This document shows positions 12,847-21,184 of a stretch of 36,170 bases of DNA, in pieces (within the stretch, counting starts at the first letter, position 1; the number at the start of each line of letters is the position of its first letter). The DNA comes from UBA11222 sp049323435 (GTDB lineage Bacteria; Pseudomonadota; Alphaproteobacteria; UBA11222): contig JBMOMX010000006.1 in the NCBI GenBank assembly GCA_049323435.1, positions 1 through 36,170 of the forward strand. Direction: 5' to 3'. The notes beneath the pieces are model-generated. The model ran no database searches. It worked only from the letters and a program-made list of their open reading frames with translations, and was not told where the DNA came from. A program made the position numbers and the translations under genes.

Positions 12847-12936
12847 ACCCCTCCCTGTCCCTCCCCTTTCCAAGGGGAGGGAACGAAAGTCGAAACAGCT
12901 CCCTCCCCCTGAAAGGGGGAGGGTTGGGGAGGGGGT
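12847..12936. repeat. Dispersed palindrome of the CCCTCCC/GGGAGGG type
   Basis: A left half (ACCCCTCCCTGTCCCTCCCC and onward, itself a hairpin closing with AAGGGGAGGGA) and a right half (TCCCTCCCCCTGAAAGGGGG ... GGGGAGGGGGT) are near reverse complements. This type of intergenic repeat is common in alphaproteobacteria. Here it sits between moxR and the VWA gene and could end or attenuate transcription between them. Confidence 0.85.
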
Positions 12937-12994
12937 CCATTTTATAGAATCTGTGCGTCACTAAAAGATTCCATCTAAAATCAAACCAGGGACG

Positions 12995-13975
12995 TTACGC
13001 TGCGCCGAGCGGGCGTTCCGCGGCCTTCAGCGCTTCGTCGGTGAGGGTGGTCAATTGCGCGCCGACCGCCTCGATGTCATCCTGGAATTTCAGAATGACA
13101 TTCAGCGTGTTGCGCACCATTTCCGCATCCAGCGTATTGGCGTGCAGCAGCAATAATGTGCGCGCCCAGTCGATGGTTTCGCTCACCGCCGGCAGTTTTT
13201 TCAGATCCAGCCCGCGCAGTTCCTGCACAAAGGCCACCAGTTCATTGCGCAGCTTCACCGACACATCCGGCACGCGCGCCGCGATGATCTTGCGCTCCAG
13301 CGCCGCATCGGGAAACGGAATATACAGATGCAGGCAGCGCCGCTTCAGCGCATCGCTCAACTCGCGGGTATTATTGCTGGTCAGGAATACGATCGGTTTG
13401 ATGGTGGCCTTGATGGTGCCGATTTCGGGAATGCTGATCTGATATTCCGACAAAAGCTCCAGCAGGAAGGATTCAAACTCCTGATCCGCCTTGTCGAGTT
13501 CATCGATCAGCAGCACGGCGCCCGCGGGCGCGCGCATGGCTTTCATCAGCGGGCGTTCTTCCAGAAACTGTTCGGAAAAGAACACGTCGGAAAACTGATG
13601 CAGCCGGGCCATGGATTCCGACAGGCCCTTGGCGCCCTGCAACACTTCGCCCAATGTCTCACGCAGAATTTGCGTGTACAGCAATTGCTTGCCATATTTC
13701 CATTCATAGAGGGCCTTGGATTCATCCAGCCCTTCATAACATTGCAGGCGCACCAGCGGCAGGCCGAGATATTTCGACGTGGCGATGGCGAGTTCCGTCT
13801 TGCCGACCCCGGGAGGGCCTTCGACCAGCAGCGGCTTTTCCAGATTCTGCGCCAGATAGATCGACGTCGCGATCTGCGGGTTGGTGATATAGCCGAGGCC
13901 CTCAAATCCGGCGCGGATCGTTTCCACGCTATCCACTTTGCCGCCGCCGCTCTTAATGGGTTTTACCAGTGTCAC
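12995..13975 (-). CDS. MoxR-family AAA+ ATPase
   Basis: 326 residues. Walker A is VEGPPGVGKTELA (around residue 55), Walker B is GAVLLIDELDKAD, sensor 1 is VFLTSNNTRELSDALKRRCL with the arginine finger region, and sensor 2 follows in the C-terminal lid. MoxR ATPases are cytoplasmic chaperones that act with VWA-domain partners; such a partner is encoded directly downstream. The start is a GTG (13975) with AGGA a few bases upstream. Length and motifs are normal for the family. Confidence 0.92.
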   Translation of the reverse strand: MTLVKPIKSGGGKVDSVETIRAGFEGLGYITNPQIATSIYLAQNLEKPLLVEGPPGVGKTELAIATSKYLGLPLVRLQCYEGLDESKALYEWKYGKQLLYTQILRETLGEVLQGAKGLSESMARLHQFSDVFFSEQFLEERPLMKAMRAPAGAVLLIDELDKADQEFESFLLELLSEYQISIPEIGTIKATIKPIVFLTSNNTRELSDALKRRCLHLYIPFPDAALERKIIAARVPDVSVKLRNELVAFVQELRGLDLKKLPAVSETIDWARTLLLLHANTLDAEMVRNTLNVILKFQDDIEAVGAQLTTLTDEALKAAERPLGAA

Positions 13976-14003
13976 GTTATCCTGCTTTCGTAAGGGCGGC
14001 TTT

Positions 14004-14025
14004 GCCCGCGCTGGCCAGCGCGGGC
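14004..14025. terminator. Perfect 22-base palindrome, likely terminator
   Basis: GCCCGCGCTGG and CCAGCGCGGGC are exact reverse complements with no spacer. It lies 16 bases past the stop of the acyl-CoA dehydrogenase gene (minus strand) and ahead of moxR. Allowing a four-base loop gives a strong GC stem. On the minus strand no long U-run follows (AAAGCCGCCC), so it may slow or end transcription only in part. Confidence 0.5.
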
Positions 14026-14041
14026 GGGGCTGCTCGATCCA

Positions 14042-15139
14042 TTAATCTCTAACCAGAGATTTTCCAAGTTTCTCTTCTTTAGCGCGGTCTATGTTCGACG
14101 CCAAGCCTCCAGATTTGGTTAAATCCCGAAAAAGCCGCAAAAGTTCGATATTTTCGGGTAATTGCAGGCTTTTCAGGCAGATATCGAAGTCGGTCAGGAA
14201 TTGCCGCGACAGCCGCCGGGCCGCCAGCAGCGCTGCGGTGGGGTCAGGCCCGTGCCGGTCCAGCCCGGCGGCCAACTCCGCCGTCAGAATTTGCAGGGCC
14301 GACTGCGCCGCCAGCAGGGCGCCTATCTGGCCAAATTGCGCGTCAGAGGGGGTGATCCCGGCGCCTTCAATGCTCTGGCGCAGCAGATCGAGCAGCGCCG
14401 CCCTTCCGCCCTGGCCCATGCCGAGCCCCAGCACATCCTCAACCTCGCGCAGCGGTTTGGAGATGGTCTCGAACGCCTGCCCCAACGGCCCCAGCAGGTT
14501 TGCTGCCGGAATGCGTACATCCTTCAGGTGCAGCCCGCCATGGCGCGTCGGGCGCAGAAAATCCACCGCGCCCGCATCGGTCTGGCTCAGGCCGGGCGTA
14601 TCGCGCGGAACCAGATAGGCGCTGAACTGTTTGCGGTCCCCCACCTGTTCGCTTATCGCCAGCACAATATAGAGGCCCGCAATCGGACCATTGGTCAGCC
14701 AGGCCTTTTCGCCATTCAGCACCCAGAAATCCCCGTCACGCCTGGCGGTGGCGGCCAGCCGTTTGGGGTGCGCCCCCGCATTGGGTTCGGAAATCGCCAC
14801 TGCGGCGGTAAGCTCGCCCGATGCCAGCCGCGGCAGATAGCTTTGTTTTTGTTCGGCGCTACCGCTTTGCGCCAGAATCAGCCGCCCGATAAGGGTGTGA
14901 CTGAGCCAGCCGGACGCCAGCCCCGGATTGCGCCCGGCCTCGACAAAGGCGGCGCAGGCCGCCACCAGCCCGGCATAGCCCATGCCGCCGCCGCCATATT
15001 CGCGCGGCAGGCCAAGGCCCAGCATTCCGGCCCGGCCCATTTCCGCCCAGATGTCGAACGGGTACGGGGCCGCCGGATCATAAATATCCTCGCGTCCCGC
15101 AATATGGGCGCGGGCCAAAGCGGTTATCTTTTCGTTCAC
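14042..15139 (-). CDS. Acyl-CoA dehydrogenase family protein
   Basis: 365 residues. The N-terminal helical domain (AEMGRAGMLGLGLPREYGGG), the middle beta domain with FAD/substrate contacts (VAISEPNAGAHPKRLAATAR, NGEKAWLTNGPIAGLYIVLA) and the C-terminal helical bundle are all present. These flavoenzymes oxidise acyl-CoA thioesters and pass electrons to ETF. The C-terminal end lacks the usual YGG-type flavin-binding motif and an obvious catalytic Glu, so it may be a divergent branch. The start is a GTG (15139) whose GGAG overlaps it closely; no upstream ATG is in frame. It lies on its own, followed by a 22-base palindrome. Confidence 0.85.
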   Translation of the reverse strand: MNEKITALARAHIAGREDIYDPAAPYPFDIWAEMGRAGMLGLGLPREYGGGGMGYAGLVAACAAFVEAGRNPGLASGWLSHTLIGRLILAQSGSAEQKQSYLPRLASGELTAAVAISEPNAGAHPKRLAATARRDGDFWVLNGEKAWLTNGPIAGLYIVLAISEQVGDRKQFSAYLVPRDTPGLSQTDAGAVDFLRPTRHGGLHLKDVRIPAANLLGPLGQAFETISKPLREVEDVLGLGMGQGGRAALLDLLRQSIEGAGITPSDAQFGQIGALLAAQSALQILTAELAAGLDRHGPDPTAALLAARRLSRQFLTDFDICLKSLQLPENIELLRLFRDLTKSGGLASNIDRAKEEKLGKSLVRD

Positions 15140-15236
15140 TCCATATATCCCTGCAAAATTGTCATTCCCCAGTGTAACCCGCCATCCGGTTGCAACGCAT
15201 ATTCAGTAACGAACCGAATGGAAAGGTAAAGCCATC

Positions 15237-15362
15237 ATGACCAGCGGCCCAACCACCGCAACCAGACCGCACCATCCCTTACTGGTGCGGATCACACATT
15301 GGCGTAATGCCATTGCCATCGTCATCATGATTCTGAGCGGCTGGTGCATTTTTAACGCTGCG
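15237..15362 (+). pseudogene. Cytochrome b561-type protein, N-terminal remnant
   Basis: From the ATG at 15237 the product begins MTSGPTTATRPHHPLLVRIT, then HWRNAIAIVIMILSGWCIFN and AAPL. This is the first transmembrane helix of prokaryotic b561/Ni-Fe-hydrogenase-type cytochromes b, including the His of the ITHW heme-ligand motif. After residue 42 the resemblance stops and the frame continues through unrelated sequence into the ferredoxin region. The remaining three helices are absent. A promoter for the ferredoxin gene appears to lie inside the tail of this remnant. Confidence 0.65.
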
Positions 15363-15393
15363 CCATTGCGATCAGCCCGTACCCCAACAATCA

Positions 15394-15422
15394 TTGACCA
15401 TGGGCACAGGATGCCATATACA
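15394..15422 (+). promoter_or_regulatory. Sigma-70 type promoter for the ferredoxin gene
   Basis: TTGACC (15394-15399), a 17-base spacer and TATACA (15417-15422) match the -35/-10 consensus well. Transcription would start near 15429, leaving a leader of about 30 bases before the ferredoxin ATG at 15461. Confidence 0.55.
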
Positions 15423-15460
15423 ACCGCACCCTCATCAAAATCGATAAAAGCGGTCCAGAA

Positions 15461-15781
15461 ATGCCCAAAATCACCTATATCGAATTTAACGGCGCAGAAC
15501 ATGTTGTTGACGTGGCCGAAGGCCTGTCGGTTATGGAGGGCGCGGTGCAGAACCTGGTCCCCGGGATTGACGGCGATTGCGGCGGGGCCTGTGCCTGCGC
15601 CACCTGCCATGTCTATGTGGACGCCGCCTGGGTGGCCAAGACCGGCAAGAAGGAACAGATGGAGCAAAGCATGCTCGATTTCGCCTCTGCCGTGCAGGAA
15701 AACAGCCGCTTAAGCTGTCAGATCAAGGTCTCCAGCGAACTGGACGGTCTGGTGGTGCGGATGCCGGAACATCAATATTAG
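15461..15781 (+). CDS. [2Fe-2S] ferredoxin, adrenodoxin/putidaredoxin type
   Basis: 106 residues, typical size. Cysteines 40, 46, 49 and 86 give the C-x5-C-x2-C ... C cluster-binding pattern (DGDCGGACACATCHVY, SRLSCQIKV) of the vertebrate-type ferredoxins that serve bacterial P450s and oxygenases; Cys44 is extra. The N-terminus (MPKITYIEFNGAEHVVDVAE) is the usual beta hairpin. It carries single electrons in the cytoplasm. A FAD-dependent ferredoxin reductase gene converges on it, with only two bases between the stops, so the two very likely form an electron-transfer pair. No P450 or oxygenase gene is in the window. Confidence 0.93.
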   Translation: MPKITYIEFNGAEHVVDVAEGLSVMEGAVQNLVPGIDGDCGGACACATCHVYVDAAWVAKTGKKEQMEQSMLDFASAVQENSRLSCQIKVSSELDGLVVRMPEHQY

Positions 15782-15783
15782 CT

Positions 15784-17007
15784 TCAGGCCGCTATCGCAT
15801 TCATCGGCACTTCCGGATCCGCAAGCTTTGCCAGATCAACGGGCGTTTTATTGGCGACCAGGGCCTTGGACGCCATGAATTCCTGCGGGCAGTTGATCGC
15901 ATCAACGGCGAGTATGATATTTCCCTGTAAATAGAAAGCCGCGAATTTGTGATTTTCCATGCTGCCGCGAATGATCACTTTGTCATGCGCGCCGGACATG
16001 CCGACGATCTGCAATTTCAGATCATACTGGTCTGACCAGAACCAGGGTATTTGCGCATATTCAGTCAGCTTGCCGCACATGGCCAATGCGGCGGTCTTGC
16101 CCTGTTCCAGTGCATTCTGCACCGATTCCAGACGTAATCTGCGGCCCAGCAGGCGGTTGGGATGATTGGTGCAATCACCGGCGGCAAAAATGTCCGGATC
16201 CTGGGTGCGGCCAAATTCATCGACCATGATACCATTGTCGCAGGCCAGCCCCGCCGCCTGGGCCAGTTCAATATTCGGCACAATGCCAACGCCGATAATG
16301 ACGGTATCGGCGGGAATTTCCCGGCCACCGGCGCATAATACTTTCTCGACTTTTCCAGTCCCGGCAAAACCCTGAACGGCAACACCATTTTCGATTTTCA
16401 CGCCGGCCTTGCGGTGCGCGGATGCGAAATATTCCGCGACCCGCGGATCGACGACACGGGCCAGAACCGTGGGCGCCATTTCCACCACTGTGACATCCAG
16501 CCCCCGCGACACCATCACGGCCGCAACTTCCAGCCCGATATAACCGCCGCCGACAATCACCAGTCTGCTGTTCGCAGTGAGATGCGCGCGAATGGCTTCG
16601 ACATCATCCACTGTGCGCAGATAGAAAATGCCGGGCAGATCAACCCCGGGCGCGGTTATGGTGCGCACCCGGGAACCGGTCGTGAGAATCAGTTTGTCAT
16701 AGGCGATATCGCGTCCATCGCTCAGGACAAGCTGTTTTGCCGCACGATCGAGACTCTCGGCGCGGGTGTTCAGCATCGTGTCGATATTGAATTTTTCATA
16801 AAATGACGGGGGTTTGAAATAAACCCTTTCCAGATCCATCTCGCCGGCCAGAAACTTTTTTGACAAAGGGGGGCGCTGATAGGGCAAATAGGGTTCTTCC
16901 CCGATCATGATGAGCCGGCCGGTGAAGCCGCAGGCCTGGCTGCGCAGGCTCTGTGCGACCTGACCGGCAGCGTGCCCGGCCCCCACAATTACATAAGTCT
17001 CAGTCAT
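15784..17007 (-). CDS. FAD-dependent ferredoxin reductase
   Basis: 407 residues. The N-terminal FAD-binding motif is YVIVGAGHAAGQVAQSLR, the NAD(P)H-binding motif is LVIVGGGYIGLEVAAVM near residue 150, and the second FAD motif is DPDIFAAGDCTNHPN. The order and length match the putidaredoxin reductase/BphA4/rhodocoxin reductase family, which moves electrons from NAD(P)H to a [2Fe-2S] ferredoxin. The convergent ferredoxin gene is the obvious partner. The GGGYIGLE motif with an acidic residue favours NADH. It is complete and ordinary in composition. Confidence 0.93.
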   Translation of the reverse strand: MTETYVIVGAGHAAGQVAQSLRSQACGFTGRLIMIGEEPYLPYQRPPLSKKFLAGEMDLERVYFKPPSFYEKFNIDTMLNTRAESLDRAAKQLVLSDGRDIAYDKLILTTGSRVRTITAPGVDLPGIFYLRTVDDVEAIRAHLTANSRLVIVGGGYIGLEVAAVMVSRGLDVTVVEMAPTVLARVVDPRVAEYFASAHRKAGVKIENGVAVQGFAGTGKVEKVLCAGGREIPADTVIIGVGIVPNIELAQAAGLACDNGIMVDEFGRTQDPDIFAAGDCTNHPNRLLGRRLRLESVQNALEQGKTAALAMCGKLTEYAQIPWFWSDQYDLKLQIVGMSGAHDKVIIRGSMENHKFAAFYLQGNIILAVDAINCPQEFMASKALVANKTPVDLAKLADPEVPMNAIAA

Positions 17008-17172
17008 TTCGGGCGTTTCCTGGTGTTAAGGCGCGTGTGTAAGTGCTTATAATATGTTTTACTAGGCCTGTGCGGCATTTCCATCCCAAAATCCTTTGCG
17101 TCCGGAGCCATTGCGGCCTAAACAGGGGGCCCGCCGGTAAATCCCTTAACAATAATACACAGTAAGACAGCC

Positions 17173-18057
17173 ATGACGGATAGTACGGATCATATTGTAC
17201 AACTTCGCAAAGAAATCGATCAGATCGATGATGCGGCCCATGATCTTTTTTTGCGCCGGGCCGAGATTGTGCAGAATATTGCCAGGGCCAAGGCGTCGGA
17301 ACTGCCTGACGTGCCTGTATTCGCCATGCGGCCCGGCCGTGAAGCAATGATCATGCGCCGTTTAATGGCCCGCCATCAGGGCAGCTTTCCTAAATTGGCC
17401 ATAGGCCGCATGTGGCGGGAACTGATCACGGCCTCCAGCGGCATGCAGGGGCCATTTGAGGTTGCCATTTTCGGGTCGGAAGATCCTGCGGGATTTCTGG
17501 ATATAGCGCGCTGGCATTTTGGCTCGGTGACGCCGGTAGCCGCATATAATAGTGCGGCCCAGGTGCTTCAGCGCATCGGCGACGGCAAGGGTGTTGTCGG
17601 TGTTCTGCCATTCCCCGATGGCGGTGACCCCGGGGGGGACTGGTGGTCCAGCCTGGCGCATTTGCAGACGGCAGGCGGGGACGGCCAGGCGCGTAAAAAT
17701 ATCCGCATTGTCGGGCGGTTGCCATTCTTACAGGTTGCCGGTCAAAAAACCGTTAGTGCCGCAGTGCTCGCCCCGATCGACCGGGAAGAAACCGGCGATG
17801 ATATCAGCCTTCTGGTTGCCTGTTGCCGCAATGAGATGAGCCGCGCAGCCGTGCGGCGCTTGCTGGACAGTGCGGGTATAGACTGCACCCCCATTGATAC
17901 GGGAAAGGCGGATAAACGCCTGATGCTGTTTGAAGCAAAGGGATATATCGCCGAGAATGATCTGCGGCTTGTGCGGGCGGTCGCGTCGGAGGAAAAACTT
18001 CTGGAAAGCATCGTCGTCATGGGCGGCTATGCCACGCCGATGCAAGTTACGCCGTAA
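17173..18057 (+). CDS. Chorismate mutase with C-terminal prephenate-dehydratase-like region
   Basis: 294 residues. Residues about 7-90 are an AroQ-type chorismate mutase domain (IVQLRKEIDQIDDAAHDLFL, RRAEIVQNIARAK), which turns chorismate into prephenate. The remaining ~200 residues resemble a degenerate prephenate-dehydratase/ACT arrangement (FEVAIFGSEDPAGFLDIARW, HFGSVTPVAAYNSAAQVLQR) without clear catalytic Thr-containing motif, a form I recall in alphaproteobacterial versions of this gene. It is first in an operon with a hisC-like aminotransferase (15 bases later) and tyrA, so it feeds tyrosine and phenylalanine synthesis. The ribosome-binding site is weak. Confidence 0.85.
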   Translation: MTDSTDHIVQLRKEIDQIDDAAHDLFLRRAEIVQNIARAKASELPDVPVFAMRPGREAMIMRRLMARHQGSFPKLAIGRMWRELITASSGMQGPFEVAIFGSEDPAGFLDIARWHFGSVTPVAAYNSAAQVLQRIGDGKGVVGVLPFPDGGDPGGDWWSSLAHLQTAGGDGQARKNIRIVGRLPFLQVAGQKTVSAAVLAPIDREETGDDISLLVACCRNEMSRAAVRRLLDSAGIDCTPIDTGKADKRLMLFEAKGYIAENDLRLVRAVASEEKLLESIVVMGGYATPMQVTP

Positions 18058-18072
18058 GCCTGTGGACCTGCC

Positions 18073-19176
18073 GTGAGCCCCATTAAACCAAAACCCGGCA
18101 TTCTGGATGTCAAACCCTATGAGACAGGGATATCCAAAATAGCGGGCATGGCCGAGGCGCGAAAATTATCCTCGAACGAATCCGCGCTGGGCGCCAGCCC
18201 ATTGGCGATTGCAGCCTATACCGCCGCAGCGGCAAAGCTTCACCGTTATCCTGATGGCGCGTCCGGCGATCTGCGTCAGGCTATCGCCGCGCATTACGGC
18301 CTGTCGGCGGATCGCATTATCTGCGGCAATGGTTCCGACGAGATATTGCATTTACTTTGTCAGGCCTATCTGGGGCCGGGCGATGAAATGGTGTATAGCG
18401 CACACGGATTTTCGATCTATCCCATCGCCACACGGGCTGCTGGCGCCACACCTGTTGCGGCCCGCGAACGCAATCATACGGCCGATGTGGATGAACTGCT
18501 GGCCTGCGTTACGCCTGCGACACGCATGATGTTTCTGGCCAATCCGAATAATCCTACCGGAACTTATGTCACAGCGGCGGAAGTGCGGCGCCTGCGCGCC
18601 GGATTGCGCGATGATATTTTACTGGTTCTGGATGCGGCCTATGCGGAATTTGTGCGGCGCAATGATTATGAAGCCGGGATAGAGATGGTTGCGACGCATG
18701 ACAATGTGGTGATGACGCGGACCTATTCCAAGATTTTCGGGCTGGCTGCGCTGCGGCTTGGCTGGGCTTATTGTCCGGCGCATATTATTGACGTGCTGAA
18801 CCGGGTGCGCGGGCCCTTCAATGTCAGCCTGCCGGCGCAGGCGGCAGGCATTGCGGCCTTGCAGGATACGGCGTTTACCGCTGCCGTCGCCGGACATACT
18901 GAGAAATGGCGTGAATGGATGGCGGTGGAACTGCAAAAGATCGGCCTGTTCAGCGATCCGAGTGTCGCTAATTTTCTGCTGGTCACGTTTCCCCTGGATG
19001 AGGCGCGAAACGCGGCGGCGGCCGATGCCTTTCTGCGCCAGAATGGCCTGATCGTGCGGCGCATGGAGGGGTACGGATTGCCAGAATGCCTGCGCGTGAC
19101 CATCGGTACAGAACAGGAAAACCGGGACGTCATCCGGGTACTGAGTAAGTTTATGCAGGATGGCGGAAATGTCTGA
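18073..19176 (+). CDS. hisC: Histidinol-phosphate/aromatic aminotransferase
   Basis: 367 residues from a GTG start. It is a fold-type I PLP aminotransferase: NESALGASPLA near the N-terminus, GNGSDEILHLLC, FLANPNNPTGTYV, LDAAYAEFV, and the PLP-binding Lys in TRTYSKIFGLAALRLGWAY. HisC family members act on histidinol phosphate and on phenylpyruvate or 4-hydroxyphenylpyruvate. Placed between chorismate mutase and cyclohexadienyl dehydrogenase, its main task here is probably aromatic amino-acid transamination, possibly both. The stop overlaps the start of tyrA. Confidence 0.9.
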   Translation: MSPIKPKPGILDVKPYETGISKIAGMAEARKLSSNESALGASPLAIAAYTAAAAKLHRYPDGASGDLRQAIAAHYGLSADRIICGNGSDEILHLLCQAYLGPGDEMVYSAHGFSIYPIATRAAGATPVAARERNHTADVDELLACVTPATRMMFLANPNNPTGTYVTAAEVRRLRAGLRDDILLVLDAAYAEFVRRNDYEAGIEMVATHDNVVMTRTYSKIFGLAALRLGWAYCPAHIIDVLNRVRGPFNVSLPAQAAGIAALQDTAFTAAVAGHTEKWREWMAVELQKIGLFSDPSVANFLLVTFPLDEARNAAAADAFLRQNGLIVRRMEGYGLPECLRVTIGTEQENRDVIRVLSKFMQDGGNV

Positions 19177-20113
19177 CGGCGCGTTTGACCGTGTGGCGCT
19201 GATCGGGCTTGGCCTGATTGGATCATCCATTGCCTGGGCGGCGAAACGCGCGGGGCTGGCGGGCCATATTACCGGCACGGCGCGCAGTGAGCAGACACGG
19301 CAAACGGCGGCACGGCTGGGCTTTGTAGACTCCATTACATCCACGCCGGCGCAAGCGGCGGCGGGGGCCGATCTGGTTATTCTGTGTACCCCGGTGGGAA
19401 CTTATGCGTCACTGGCCAGTGAAATTCAAGGCAGCCTGAAGCCTGGCTGCATCCTCACCGATGCCGGCTCGGTGAAAACGGCAGTCGTGCGCGATATCAG
19501 CCCGTTCGTGCCGGAGGGCGTGCATTTTATTCCCGCCCATCCGGTTGCGGGCACAGAATATTCCGGTCCTGAAGCGGGCTTTGCAGAATTGTTTGATAAA
19601 CGCTGGTGCATTCTGACGCCGCCACCCGGCGCAGACCGTGCGGCGGTAGAGCGCCTGACCCGTTTCTGGCAACGCTGCGGCAGTAATGTGGACACCATGA
19701 CGCCGGAGCATCATGATCTGGTGCTAGCGGTGGTCAGCCATCTGCCGCATCTGATTGCCTATAATATGGTGGGCACAGCCGCCGATCTGGAAGAAGTGAC
19801 GCAGACCGAAGTGATCAAATATTCCGCCAGCGGCTTTCGCGATTCCACCCGTATTGCCGCAAGCGATCCGACCATGTGGCGTGACATTTTTCTGAATAAT
19901 CGTGAAGCCGTGCTGGAAATGCTGGGGCGGTTTTCTGAAAATATCAGCGCCCTGCAACGCGCCATCCGCTGGGGCGATGGTGATGCGCTGTTTGACGCCT
20001 TTACGCGCACCCGGGCCATCCGCAAACAGATCATCGAGGCGGGGCAGGACACGGCGGAGCCTGATTTCGGGCGTGCATCGCGCAAAAAGCCGCCTGAGGG
20101 TGGGGCTGTCTAA
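19169..20113 (+). CDS. tyrA: Cyclohexadienyl/prephenate dehydrogenase
   Basis: 314 residues from the ATG at 19169, preferred to 19160 because AGGA lies eight bases upstream. The N-terminal Rossmann motif is VALIGLGLIGSSIAWAAKRA; DAGSVKTAVV, HPVAGTEYSGPEAG and VVSHLPHLIAYNMV are the conserved substrate and catalytic segments of the TyrA/TyrC family. It oxidises prephenate or arogenate with NAD(P)+ in tyrosine synthesis. Its start overlaps the end of the hisC-like gene, so translation is coupled. Its stop overlaps the end of a convergent DUF2125 gene by four bases, an arrangement I recall from other alphaproteobacteria. Confidence 0.92.
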   Translation: MSDGAFDRVALIGLGLIGSSIAWAAKRAGLAGHITGTARSEQTRQTAARLGFVDSITSTPAQAAAGADLVILCTPVGTYASLASEIQGSLKPGCILTDAGSVKTAVVRDISPFVPEGVHFIPAHPVAGTEYSGPEAGFAELFDKRWCILTPPPGADRAAVERLTRFWQRCGSNVDTMTPEHHDLVLAVVSHLPHLIAYNMVGTAADLEEVTQTEVIKYSASGFRDSTRIAASDPTMWRDIFLNNREAVLEMLGRFSENISALQRAIRWGDGDALFDAFTRTRAIRKQIIEAGQDTAEPDFGRASRKKPPEGGAV

Positions 20114-21171
20114 TAAAGCGGCTTGAGTTTTGCGATTCGCAGCGGGCCGATAAACATTTCGCCATTCTGCAACACCATCGGCAATGTCAGCGCGCCGGTT
20201 TTTCCGTCCGCGGTTTCCCCTGCCACCATGGCAATAATATTCAGTCCCGTGCCTGCCGCACTGGCTTCTTCCCGGGTAAGCTGACCGGCCTCCTGCAAGC
20301 CCTTGATCAGTTGCGCATGCTGCATCAGTTTGGCCGTCAGGGAGCCGATGGCGCGATTTTGGGCGTCCAGCGCCAGCGTGCCGGCGGCTTCAAGCTTGAG
20401 GGAACCCCAGTCGATCTGTGCAACCTTTATCTGGACCACACCGCCCGCATCGCGCCACTGCGTCACGCCCGCCAAGCCCGGCGCCTCCGGCCATAACCCC
20501 TCCACAGCGGCGGTCATGGCGAACAAGGACAGATTTGCGCCCAGCGCGGAATTTGCAAAGCCGGGATATTCCAGCTTTTCCAGCTTTGCCGAAATCTCGA
20601 ACAAGGTTGGGTTTTGCAGGCCGTTCGCTTCGGATTTCTGGCCCTCGCGCAAGTGTAATTGCACTCTGCCAAGGCCAAGCGCATGGCTCAGCAGGCGGCC
20701 GCCGCTCAGGGCGCCGCCTTCAATGTCCAGATCTATGCGGGTGATCCTGCCCTGTTTTAACGCCAGGCTTGCCTGCGCCTTGCCGGGCGCCAGCCGGTAT
20801 TGTTCCAGTGCGCCGCCATTTATCCGCAGGCCGATATCCTGGGGGTACGGCGCGGTCAGGACTATATGATTTGAATTATAGGGCGTCACATTGGCGATCA
20901 GCTGGTCCGAGCGCCATTGCCAGGCCGGGTTCGGGCCGGGGGCCGCCAGCCGCAGATTGCTGATCTGGGGCTGTACCCGCAATGGAAAGCCGGTCACTTC
21001 CAGCGCGTCATATTCAATCAGCATGCCATCGCTGCGTTGCGCCTGGGCCCATGCGGCAAGGCCCGCTTCAATCCGGCCGGCAAGTGTGGACCAGTAGACG
21101 CTGTAGGCAAGCATCGCCAGCAGCACCAGGCCGGATAGCACGCCATAGCGTAATGTCAGAGAGTGTTTCAA
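20110..21171 (-). CDS. DUF2125 domain envelope protein
   Basis: 353 residues. An N-terminal membrane anchor (YGVLSGLVLLAMLAYSVYWS) is followed by a long beta-rich body typical of DUF2125 (YDALEVTGFPLRVQPQISNL, WQWRSDQLIANVTPYNSNHI). The family is mostly alphaproteobacterial and of unknown function; the repeated sheet character suggests a periplasmic protein held in the inner membrane. It is third in a minus-strand run with gloA and the adenylate cyclase (13 bases after the cyclase stop). It converges on tyrA with four bases of overlap. Confidence 0.88.
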   Translation of the reverse strand: MKHSLTLRYGVLSGLVLLAMLAYSVYWSTLAGRIEAGLAAWAQAQRSDGMLIEYDALEVTGFPLRVQPQISNLRLAAPGPNPAWQWRSDQLIANVTPYNSNHIVLTAPYPQDIGLRINGGALEQYRLAPGKAQASLALKQGRITRIDLDIEGGALSGGRLLSHALGLGRVQLHLREGQKSEANGLQNPTLFEISAKLEKLEYPGFANSALGANLSLFAMTAAVEGLWPEAPGLAGVTQWRDAGGVVQIKVAQIDWGSLKLEAAGTLALDAQNRAIGSLTAKLMQHAQLIKGLQEAGQLTREEASAAGTGLNIIAMVAGETADGKTGALTLPMVLQNGEMFIGPLRIAKLKPLY

Positions 21172-21184
21172 TTCGCGTCAGCCT

